From NCBI GenBank assembly GCA_026985755.1, contig JALSPX010000121.1:1-12655 (forward strand): a DNA stretch of 12,655 nt. Reading direction: 5' to 3'. This DNA comes from Sulfurovum sp. (lineage in GTDB: Bacteria > Campylobacterota > Campylobacteria > Campylobacterales > Sulfurovaceae). Shown in pieces: positions 6,617 to 12,655 of the stretch. Every line of letters begins with the position of its first letter. Position 1 is the first letter of the stretch. Below the pieces are notes generated by a model. That model had not been told where the DNA came from. It saw nothing but the letters and a program-made list of their open reading frames with translations, and did no database searches. Position numbers and translations under genes: made by a program.

Positions 6617-7527
6617 TTACATCTCCATCCCCATATCATTCATCGCTTCATATTCATCATTTTGCTCTTGTCTGGCATATATGCATGGCAGGGCACTGCG
6701 TAGTGTTTCTTGTATTTTTACATCTTCTTGTGTATGGTCTAGTGAAACCTCTAGTTTGGCACCATGTTCTTTATTACTCTCTTCGTACAGTGGAGACTTC
6801 TTCTCCTCTTCTCTTATTTTCTCTTTGTGTTGAGAGAACATCGTCTCTATATCTTTTTCATTTTTTGCATTGGGATATTTATCATGTAGACCAAATAAAT
6901 CTGACTCCTCAATCACTCTACTGTAATTTCCTTTGGCATTGTCTGCATTGGAATTATAACGTATTTGATACCATGCCTCTGCCCTATTGCCCTCATTGAT
7001 AGCTTTTATCATGCTAGGTGCACTGCCCAATCTATAGAGCTGAGAGATAACAGCTATCCGTTCTGTCGAATAAGGAAGAGGTTTATCTAGTTGTGCATCC
7101 AGCTTCTTTTCAAACCCTGGCAAAGAGGTGTTTATTAATAGTTTTTTTTCTTCTTCTGTGCTTAAACCAAGTGCACGATTTCCTTCATTTCTATTATAGT
7201 GTTCTATCCTATTTCCGACTGATTCTTTGACTTCCTCTAGACTTCCTCCATGTTTAAAATGATCTTGAATCTCTTTTAATAAAGCATCCACCCTGTTCCA
7301 TCGAATCTCGGCATAATGCTCTGGATCCATTGCCTCTTGCATATCTGCTTTTATCTTTTCTGTCTCACGAGGCTTATGGTTTGAAAACATCAGGGCATAG
7401 CCTATACCTATAGTAGGCAAGGCATTGTGATCCATATAGATTGTACTGCTACTACACCTTCTCTTCTTTGGAGCGAATCTGCCAATTTTTCATCGTAAAT
7501 ATCATTACGCATAAGTTTATAGTCCAT
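6617..7527 (-). pseudogene. GH24/pesticin-like lysozyme gene, frameshifted near its 5' end
   Basis: Cleaves the peptidoglycan glycan backbone in intact relatives. The reading frame from the ATG at 7527 has a clear AAGGA ribosome site but ends after 39 codons at 7408. It carries the catalytic-Glu segment LQRREGVVA (E23). The remaining 272 codons, 6617-7435, are open in another frame and carry IYMD, then PTIGIGYAL (the T4-lysozyme TIGIGH motif), and farther on NEGNRAEAWYQIRYNSN with LFGLHD, typical of pesticin-like lysozyme domains. Removing two bases between 7433 and 7458 restores E, then D nine residues on, then T six on, exactly the E11-D20-T26 spacing of T4 lysozyme. No signal peptide is seen. 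The last 85 residues are acidic and unrecognised. As written, translation gives only a short peptide, or a protein lacking the catalytic Glu if an internal ATG (7435) is used. Confidence 0.8.
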
Positions 7528-7534
7528 CTTCTAT

Positions 7535-7539
7535 TCCTT
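7535..7539 (-). promoter_or_regulatory. ribosome binding site deciding the lysozyme gene's original start
   Basis: AAGGA on the minus strand, 7 bases before the ATG at 7527 and just after the preceding gene's final stop at 7542. The internal ATG at 7435, the first Met of the long open frame, has no comparable site. The true 5' end is therefore at 7527 and the coding sequence has been broken in between. Confidence 0.75.
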
Positions 7540-7541
7540 TT

Positions 7542-8503
7542 TTATTCTTTTCTCTCATGATACATACATCCATCCGCAGAATGATTACCTATACTACTCC
7601 AATCCATAATCAATTCATTTTTTCTCGCGACATCTTTAACTATAGGATCTGTAATTGCTGAAGGCGTACGATAAAAGTGTGCCTCGAACGTGTATCCTTT
7701 TCCTTTATATTCTAATATAGTATTTTCTGTAAAATATACCCTAAATTACATATGGGCATCATAATCCTCAACTGCCACTGTTTTATATTTCTTGAGGCTT
7801 GGATGATGAATCATGTAGTCACACAATTTTTTATCTAAAATATAAATCTTTGTTCCATGCCTGTCATTCCGTCCAAAAAGAAACTCTTTTTGCTTATCTC
7901 CATCAACATTACTGAGCCATAATAAAACACTATCTGCAGAACCATAAAAATGCTGTTTTCTGTACATCTCCCAACAGCTACCCATAGCCTTTTTAAGTTG
8001 TGTATTATTATAGTCTACTTTATCAAACATAGGCTTGACTACATGCATGTTTTGGAACAAAAAGAGATCTTTAAAAATGTGCATACATCTAGGAGATTCA
8101 GTATCTTTTTTTGTTTGCACTCTTCTATGTAAACTCTTTACAATATCCAATATATCCTTGGAAAACTCCTCTTGTGCAACAAAAGATTTTTCTAGTATTT
8201 TGATTCTATTATGGTAGCTTTGCGACAGACAGGAAGGAGGATAATGTTTTTTTTGGCAGAGATTTCGTTTTTTTATCCATTTTTGTTGTGTCTCTTTAAG
8301 CTCAGGTGTAAGCAGATAAAAGCTTTTATAGAGTTGTTTTACATAATTGTCTAATTCACATAGGCTTGTATATTCACAAATCTCTGCCTCTACACTCTGT
8401 TTTTTACATTTTTGCAGTCAAAAGAGGGTGTACAAATAGTTTTGTTTTCCTCACCCCACGCATAGAGACTTATACGTAATAGCCATATTATTTTATATTT
8501 CAT
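7542..8503 (-). pseudogene. LprI-type lysozyme inhibitor gene, broken by a frameshift and an in-frame stop
   Basis: The LprI N-terminal domain (DUF1311) family includes periplasmic inhibitors of lysozymes. From the ATG at 8503 (AAGGGA upstream) the frame gives a short hydrophobic leader, then TICTPSFDCKNVKNRV, and hits TAG at 8390-8392. In another frame the sequence continues VEAEICEYTSLCELDNYV, then LTPELKETQQKWIKKRNLC and CLSQSYHNRIKIL. This is the classic FDC...VE..IC...LD...(Q)..W...R..C...C....Y..RI pattern. Dropping one GT of GTGT at the junction restores it. A long C-terminal region without a recognised domain follows to a TAA at 7746-7748. The same frame then stays open for 67 more codons (FRVYFTENTILEYKGKG...) to the TAA at 7542, with no start codon near its beginning, so the inner TAA looks like a nonsense mutation. 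Repaired length is about 319 residues. The lysozyme gene follows after 14 bases. Confidence 0.78.
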
Positions 8504-8529
8504 ACTTTCCCTTATATCATTTTTGATTT

Positions 8530-8535
8530 ATTATA
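8530..8535 (-). promoter_or_regulatory. putative -10 box of the inhibitor-lysozyme pair
   Basis: Perfect TATAAT (GCGATATAAT) on the minus strand between the EnvC-like stop and the inhibitor ATG. The expected transcript start near 8523 leaves a leader of about 20 bases with AAGGGA. No good -35 element is visible. The island's gene pair therefore seems to have brought its own promoter. Confidence 0.5.
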
Positions 8536-8571
8536 TCGCATCATGTGTAAAACTTGACGCTAAATTCAGGA

Positions 8572-8595
8572 AAATTAAATTCGTATCAATTTTGT
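8572..8595. repeat. 3' end of the EnvC-like gene repeated beside pyrH (att-like, right copy)
   Basis: Partner of 6063-6086, 21/24 identical in direct orientation, covering the last six codons, the stop and 3 bases after it. The adjoining upstream coding bases (CCTACAA) also loosely match the other copy (TCTATAAT) if one gap is allowed. Confidence 0.5.
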
Positions 8596-9954
8596 AGGAT
8601 TAATATGCTTAGAATTTTTCGTTGCTTGAAACAACAATTTGTTATTTACCTTTCCTACAACATATCCTTTTTTTATTTTTGAACCTACATGAATCGTTGG
8701 GGCGATTTTAGAGAGTCCTGCATAAACAGTATGCATTTTACCACTATGTGCTACCACTACTACTTTACCAAGCATACTGCTTTTTCCTGCAAAAACGACC
8801 TTTCCATCCAGCACATTTTTTACTTTTGCATCAGATACAGGGGCTTTAAGTGTAATAGATTCATTAAAAATTTTTATCTTGTATATTGGATCTACATAGG
8901 TACCAAACTTTTTAATCACACGTGCACCAGAAAGTGGCGAAATCGTTTTTCCACCTTTATAGGCATAAATTTTTGACTTCTTATATGAAGAGTTTACTTT
9001 TCTTACCTTTTCACTAGCTTTTTTCTCTTTCTTTTGTGCTACCTTCTCCTCTTTGGCCGCTTCTTTAGCTGCTTTTTGTGCTGCTTTTCTTGCCTCTTTT
9101 GTTTTTGCTAACTTCATTGCTGCTCTAGCTTTTCGTGCTTTTGCCCGTGCCAAAGCTTTTGCTTTACGTATTTTACGTAAACGCTCTTTTTCCAAACGAA
9201 TAGCTTCACGTCTTGCTGCAGCTCTCTTACGGGCTGCCTCTACCTCTTTCGTACGCAAAATATTGAGTTTTGCCAAGGTACTCTGCAAAGAAGTTTGTTT
9301 GTCTATTAAGTTTTGTAATTTAGCTTGATACTTATCTTCATCTTCATGAAGCCTCTTTATCAACTTCTCTTTTTGTGCTTTTTCTTCACGATACTGTTTA
9401 CGTTTTTTCTCTATACGAGCTATAGATTTTTTCGTTTTAGTATGTTGATATTCTATATTTTTTTTCGTACTTTTTAATTTTGCAATTTCTCTGCGTAAAT
9501 CTGCTAAAACTTTTGCATTATATTTTTTATAGGCCTTATAGACTTCATAAGAGAGAATAGAGTCCTGTGTTGGTTTATTAAATTGTCTCATTGCAGAGAT
9601 GACTGAAAATTGTTCAGAGAGTAACGAAACAAAAGATTGATGCTTTTTTGCTATCTCTTTATTCATCGTTTCCAACGCTTGTTGTGATATTTTCAATTCT
9701 GACTTTAATGCCTGATACTCTTTTTCTGTTTTCTCTTTATTTTGACTTAATTTCTCTAATTTGTGTTCAAGAAAATTAATATCTTTAACTGCCTTTTTAA
9801 TGTCTGCTGCAATTCTTTCAACTTTACGACTGGCCCTTTTTTTTGCAGAATTTGTCATAGACAAATCTTTTTTAGAATTTTTTATTTTTGTTGTAGTTGC
9901 AGTCGCATAAAGTAATGAAGACACAACAATAAAGTACAACAGAAAAGACTTCAC
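8575..9954 (-). CDS. EnvC-like division protein: coiled coil plus degenerate LytM (M23) domain
   Basis: Probable periplasmic activator of cell-wall amidases, controlled by FtsEX. 459 residues. Residues 1-17 are a signal peptide (KSFLLYFIVVSSLLYA). About 35-235 is heptad-rich coiled coil with a helical break near NKPTQDSILSYEVY (126-139), as in EnvC. About 238-315 is an extreme Lys/Arg/Ala/Glu-rich stretch. The LytM domain occupies about 335-459: APVSDAKVKNVLDGKVVFAG (371-390) and VVVVAHSGKMHTVYAGLSK keep the fold. But the H...D zinc site reads IFNESITL (362-369) and the H-x-H position reads KLLFQ, so the zinc ligands are gone and enzymatic activity is unlikely. The GTG start at 9954 is supported by AAGGAG at proper spacing and a 4-base overlap with the ftsX stop. 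It would be named peptidase M23 by domain search. Confidence 0.85.
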   Translation of the reverse strand: MKSFLLYFIVVSSLLYATATTTKIKNSKKDLSMTNSAKKRASRKVERIAADIKKAVKDINFLEHKLEKLSQNKEKTEKEYQALKSELKISQQALETMNKEIAKKHQSFVSLLSEQFSVISAMRQFNKPTQDSILSYEVYKAYKKYNAKVLADLRREIAKLKSTKKNIEYQHTKTKKSIARIEKKRKQYREEKAQKEKLIKRLHEDEDKYQAKLQNLIDKQTSLQSTLAKLNILRTKEVEAARKRAAARREAIRLEKERLRKIRKAKALARAKARKARAAMKLAKTKEARKAAQKAAKEAAKEEKVAQKKEKKASEKVRKVNSSYKKSKIYAYKGGKTISPLSGARVIKKFGTYVDPIYKIKIFNESITLKAPVSDAKVKNVLDGKVVFAGKSSMLGKVVVVAHSGKMHTVYAGLSKIAPTIHVGSKIKKGYVVGKVNNKLLFQATKNSKHINPTKLIRI

Positions 9955-10766
9955 TCCTCTTCTCCTTTAGCAGTAAAAACCACTGTATAGACTGATATAA
10001 TGACTATCAACAAGGCAACAATCAATAAAATACCTATATCTGACATTTTGAAAAGTGCCTCTTTATTTTGGACTAATATATCTATACCTGATGTCTCTGC
10101 CCACACAGTTTTAATATAAATAAAAAATAGACTTGTCACCAAAGTAGCAAATAGTGCATCAAAAATTGCTACCTTAAAGAGTATACCAGATCGAAGCATC
10201 AAAGGTGCACCAAAAATCTCCATGACTTGCATACGTTGTCTATGCCCATATTTCCATATTTCCATCTGTTTGATAATAAGAAAAAGACTTACCACTGCCA
10301 TAAAAACAATAAATATTTTTAGTACAAGCTTAATAAAAACAAAAAGTCTATAGGTCGATCCATAGGTATTTCCAAATGTCTCAACACGTTTAACATTTGC
10401 ATGGGATTCTAAATCTTCTTTGATTTTATTTAATTCAGATACATCCAAATATGTATCTAAATGTACTGTATAAAAATAGGGTAACGCAGCAATAATCTCT
10501 TTTTTCGCATCCTTGCTGACACCCTTTGCAATACTGGAAACAATCGTGTCTCTTTTGATTTTTTCACTGGAACTAATATGTGCATTGAGAGATTGCAAGG
10601 TCTCTAAGCTAGCAGGTTCATGCGTAACAACAAGCATAGAATATCCATCTCTCAAACCTTTTTCATAGGTATCTGTAGTACGATCAAATACCAAGTAAAA
10701 CTCCACACCAAGTAAGATAGTCATCAGTGGTAAAATAAACATAAGATGATTTTTAATGAACTTCAT
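9951..10766 (-). CDS. ftsX: cell division protein FtsX, permease-like subunit
   Basis: Inner-membrane partner of FtsE. The complex passes a cytosolic ATPase signal to a periplasmic coiled-coil protein that activates wall hydrolases. 271 residues with four hydrophobic segments at about 8-27, 141-166, 196-218 and 243-264. A large periplasmic loop (28-140) is where partner binding occurs in FtsX proteins. The cytosolic loop before segment three carries VMEIFGAPLMLRSG (181-194), the conserved coupling motif of this MacB/FtsX-type fold. It overlaps ftsE by 14 bases upstream and the EnvC-like gene by 4 bases downstream, so all three are translationally linked. The sequence is otherwise divergent, as is usual for FtsX; the assignment rests mainly on topology, this motif and the neighbours. 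Confidence 0.9.
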   Translation of the reverse strand: MKFIKNHLMFILPLMTILLGVEFYLVFDRTTDTYEKGLRDGYSMLVVTHEPASLETLQSLNAHISSSEKIKRDTIVSSIAKGVSKDAKKEIIAALPYFYTVHLDTYLDVSELNKIKEDLESHANVKRVETFGNTYGSTYRLFVFIKLVLKIFIVFMAVVSLFLIIKQMEIWKYGHRQRMQVMEIFGAPLMLRSGILFKVAIFDALFATLVTSLFFIYIKTVWAETSGIDILVQNKEALFKMSDIGILLIVALLIVIISVYTVVFTAKGEEE

Positions 10767-11427
10767 ATACGCCCTTGTTTTCTATAATAAAATGTCTATA
10801 GGGAAGAGAAAAAATAGATGGTATTTTATGTGTAACCACAAGTACTGTTGTCTCCAACTGTTGACAAGCATTTTCCATCAAATCCCAAATCACATTTGAA
10901 GAGTAGTCATCGAGGTTACCTGTAGGTTCATCTGCCAGTATCACTACGGGATTTTTAGCCAATGCCCGAGCTACACCTACGCGTTGTTGTTCTCCACCTG
11001 AAAGCTCTAAAGGATATTTATTTGCATGTTCTGAAAGTTTGACATGTTTTAAAAGTCTTTGGGCTTGTGTATTTTGAACATCAATGGAGTAACCAGCTAT
11101 CATCAAAGGCAGTACAACATTTTTTGCTACAGACCACTCATTAACCAACTTATAATCTTGAAAAATAATACCCATATGTGTACGAAGTTCTTGTAGTTTA
11201 CTTTTGCCTACATTTGCCAAATCAATACCACCAATAACAAGGCTTCCCTCATTTGCTTTTATCGCACCATAAAGTGCTTTGAGTAGTGTAGATTTCCCTG
11301 AACCACTTGGTCCTGTAATAAAAACAAACTCACCTTTTTTGATATTAAAAGTAGCGTCTTTGATTACCTCTTTGGTACCATTATCATACGCCAAGGTAAG
11401 TCCAGAAGCTGAAATAACATTAGACAT
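10753..11427 (-). CDS. ftsE: cell division ATP-binding protein FtsE
   Basis: Cytosolic ABC ATPase of the FtsEX complex. 224 residues, standard length. Walker A GPSGSGKST (39-47), Q-loop FQDYKLV (Q90), ABC signature ELSGGEQQRV (141-150), Walker B VVILADEPTGNLD (161-173) and switch H200 in VVTH are all intact, so it should bind and hydrolyse ATP. The ADEPTGNLD and QDYKLV motifs are characteristic of FtsE and related LolD/MacB ATPases. The adjacent ftsX and EnvC-like genes decide for FtsE. Its ATG lies inside the end of trmB, an 8-base overlap. Confidence 0.96.
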   Translation of the reverse strand: MSNVISASGLTLAYDNGTKEVIKDATFNIKKGEFVFITGPSGSGKSTLLKALYGAIKANEGSLVIGGIDLANVGKSKLQELRTHMGIIFQDYKLVNEWSVAKNVVLPLMIAGYSIDVQNTQAQRLLKHVKLSEHANKYPLELSGGEQQRVGVARALAKNPVVILADEPTGNLDDYSSNVIWDLMENACQQLETTVLVVTHKIPSIFSLPYRHFIIENKGVYEVH

Positions 11428-12592
11428 TGAGTAACTCCATCATTTTTTTATGTGCCTCATAGTTGACTTTTGTCTTCACGGGAGGTGAAACAAAATAACG
11501 ACAAGACTCTTCATCTAAAAATATATATTTATGCTCTGGTCTATCGAAACTTCCAAAAGCACACTTAATCAAAAGTCTTTTATCTTCTATTTTAAATATA
11601 CGTTCAAAATGCACAAAATAGCCATCAAAAACCAGAGCTTTTTTAGGGATTTTAAGTTCTAAACCATTTCTATATTTTACAATATTAAAATTAAAATCAA
11701 GTACTATATTTCTCTCTTTTGAATATTCTCTACACTTAACATATACATCATAAATATCTTTTTCTTGCTGTTTCCATCTAGCTTCATATTTGGAGATTAC
11801 TTCCAACGCTTCATTCTTTCGTATTTCAACCTCTACTTTAGGTATAGTAAAAAAGGTCTCCAGTGCATACCAAAAATATTTGTTACTGTCTGTTCGAAGT
11901 TCTAAACGTCCATTCTCTTTCAAAACACGTATAGATTCATTGAGGAACGATGAACTAATAACACGTCTATGTGGTTTTTTATCCCAAGGGACAGGAAAAT
12001 GTACAAATATTTTTTCACAAATATTTGACGGTAACATCTCTAAAAAAAGCCGTGCATCATAATTGACTATCCAAATATTCTCTAGTTTTTGAAGTTCAAT
12101 TTGTTTCAATACTTGTTGTGCAGAAGGCGTATGTATCTCTAGCCCAATAAACAATGTATCAGGGTTTTTTTGTGCCTGATATAGCAAGTGCCTTCCCGAT
12201 CCAAAACCTACCTCAACTGAAACTTTATCCTTGGGAAAAGTAATATTTTCAAAATCTTTTATCTTTTTGAAATATTCAGATGAGAGTAGTGGTTTTGTGT
12301 TTGAAATTGCAATATTAGAGCTTATAATCTCTAACTGAAGCTCTTTAGAGACAATGTCTAGTGCTTCTTTCAGTAAATTTACCTTTAATGGTCTAGTCAC
12401 TTTATCATATTTCAACAAAGTTGATTGTATATCTGGTTTAAGTTGAAGTAAAAACTCTTCACCTTCATACACAATACCAATGAGCTCATCCTTTTCATTA
12501 AGTGACTTTGCATGAAAAGTCATAATCTTACTTTGAGGTAGAGATTCAGATATCATACTATGGTTGAAAGGTTGTACTTTTAAATGTGGCAC
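11420..12592 (-). CDS. trmB: tRNA (guanine-N7-)-methyltransferase with N- and C-terminal extensions
   Basis: Uses S-adenosylmethionine to methylate G46 in the tRNA variable loop. 390 residues, far longer than the roughly 220-240 of E. coli TrmB. The methyltransferase core spans about 115-290: VEVGFGSGRHLL (127-138, SAM-binding motif I), IGLEIHTPSAQQ (149-160), HFPVPWDKKPHRRV (198-211, the TrmB-specific FPDPWxKKxHxKRR signature with V in place of the first D), and ELRTDSNKYF (231-240). The N-terminal 110 and C-terminal 100 residues have no motif I recognise. A long form of this kind is, to my knowledge, the rule in Campylobacterota. The ATG at 12592 has AAGAAGG just upstream and lies 11 bases after the previous stop. 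Confidence 0.93.
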   Translation of the reverse strand: MPHLKVQPFNHSMISESLPQSKIMTFHAKSLNEKDELIGIVYEGEEFLLQLKPDIQSTLLKYDKVTRPLKVNLLKEALDIVSKELQLEIISSNIAISNTKPLLSSEYFKKIKDFENITFPKDKVSVEVGFGSGRHLLYQAQKNPDTLFIGLEIHTPSAQQVLKQIELQKLENIWIVNYDARLFLEMLPSNICEKIFVHFPVPWDKKPHRRVISSSFLNESIRVLKENGRLELRTDSNKYFWYALETFFTIPKVEVEIRKNEALEVISKYEARWKQQEKDIYDVYVKCREYSKERNIVLDFNFNIVKYRNGLELKIPKKALVFDGYFVHFERIFKIEDKRLLIKCAFGSFDRPEHKYIFLDEESCRYFVSPPVKTKVNYEAHKKMMELLNV

Positions 12593-12603
12593 ATCCTACC
12601 TTC

Positions 12604-12655
12604 TTAAAGCGATACAGAGGTGATAGCACTTGGCTGTGTCAATATATCATCATAA
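12604..12655 (-). CDS. C-terminal end of an upstream gene (partial)
   Basis: The last 16 codons before a TAA at 12604-12606 read YDDILTQPSAITSVSL. The 11-base gap to trmB fits a continuing operon. This is too short to identify from sequence. In Campylobacter jejuni the gene before trmB is, as I recall, a fibronectin type III-domain lipoprotein (FlpA, Cj1279c), so this may be its equivalent. That is inferred from synteny only. Confidence 0.4.
   Translation of the reverse strand, partial: YDDILTQPSAITSVSL

Noticed and set aside
6617..7435. Intact 272-residue lysozyme starting at the Met at 7435
   Set aside because: No ribosome site precedes that ATG, the catalytic Glu would be missing, and a well-placed AAGGA-ATG with the Glu segment lies 92 bases upstream in another frame.
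7433..7458. Programmed ribosomal frameshift in the lysozyme gene
   Set aside because: No slippery heptamer, homopolymer or downstream structure is visible, and the neighbouring inhibitor gene is broken as well. Mutation or sequence error is simpler.
7746..8150. Stand-alone 134-residue gene starting at a TTG at 8150
   Set aside because: The same frame is open far upstream to 8393 and carries the LprI motif there. The TTG is an internal codon, so this is the middle of a larger broken gene.
1..12655. tRNA or rRNA genes, CRISPR arrays, transposases or integrases
   Set aside because: I looked for conserved T-loop sequence, spaced direct repeats and DDE or tyrosine-recombinase motifs on both strands and found none.

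Overview
The window is a low-GC bacterial chromosome segment in which every supported gene lies on the minus strand. The gene content and order point to Campylobacterota (formerly Epsilonproteobacteria). In reading order from the right edge they are: tail of an unidentified gene, trmB, ftsE, ftsX, an EnvC-like LytM protein, [island], pyrH, rpoZ, spoT, tyrS, a FabX-type flavoenzyme, and the start of a cell-wall amidase. From memory this matches the Campylobacter jejuni Cj1269c-Cj1279c order. The AT-rich sequence and divergence from Campylobacter and Helicobacter would fit a Sulfurovum/Sulfurimonas-like host, but genus is inference.

Right block (8575-12655): trmB, ftsE, ftsX and the EnvC-like gene overlap one another and form one tight operon. 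FtsEX is the membrane ABC-type complex that, in E. coli, controls EnvC, which in turn switches on periplasmic amidases. The EnvC-like protein here has a signal peptide, long coiled coils and a LytM domain lacking its zinc ligands, as expected of a non-enzymatic activator. A candidate amidase target is the partial gene at the left edge.

Left block (1-6005): pyrH (UMP kinase), rpoZ (RNA polymerase omega), spoT (bifunctional ppGpp synthetase/hydrolase), tyrS, fabX-like and amidase genes are packed with gaps of 26 bases or less. A TATAAT box lies just upstream of the TTG start of pyrH.

Island (about 6060-8575): this is the unusual part. It separates the EnvC-like gene from pyrH and holds four small or decayed genes. 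First is a gene for an LprI-type lysozyme inhibitor domain, broken by one frameshift and one in-frame stop. Fourteen bases later is a GH24/pesticin-like lysozyme gene whose catalytic Glu is separated from the rest by a second frameshift. Then, from its own promoter, comes a 76-residue two-helix membrane protein (probably translated from a leaderless mRNA), whose stop overlaps the start of a 28-residue one-helix microprotein. A 24-base sequence at the 3' end of the EnvC-like gene is repeated 21/24 on the far, pyrH-proximal side, with only transitions as differences and still encoding K-L-I-(R/Q)-I-stop. This suggests insertion at the gene's 3' end. I read the island as a horizontally acquired lysozyme/lysozyme-inhibitor (toxin-immunity-like) pair in decay, with a separate small-membrane-protein module. 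That interpretation is inference. The reading frames, frameshifts and motifs are visible directly.
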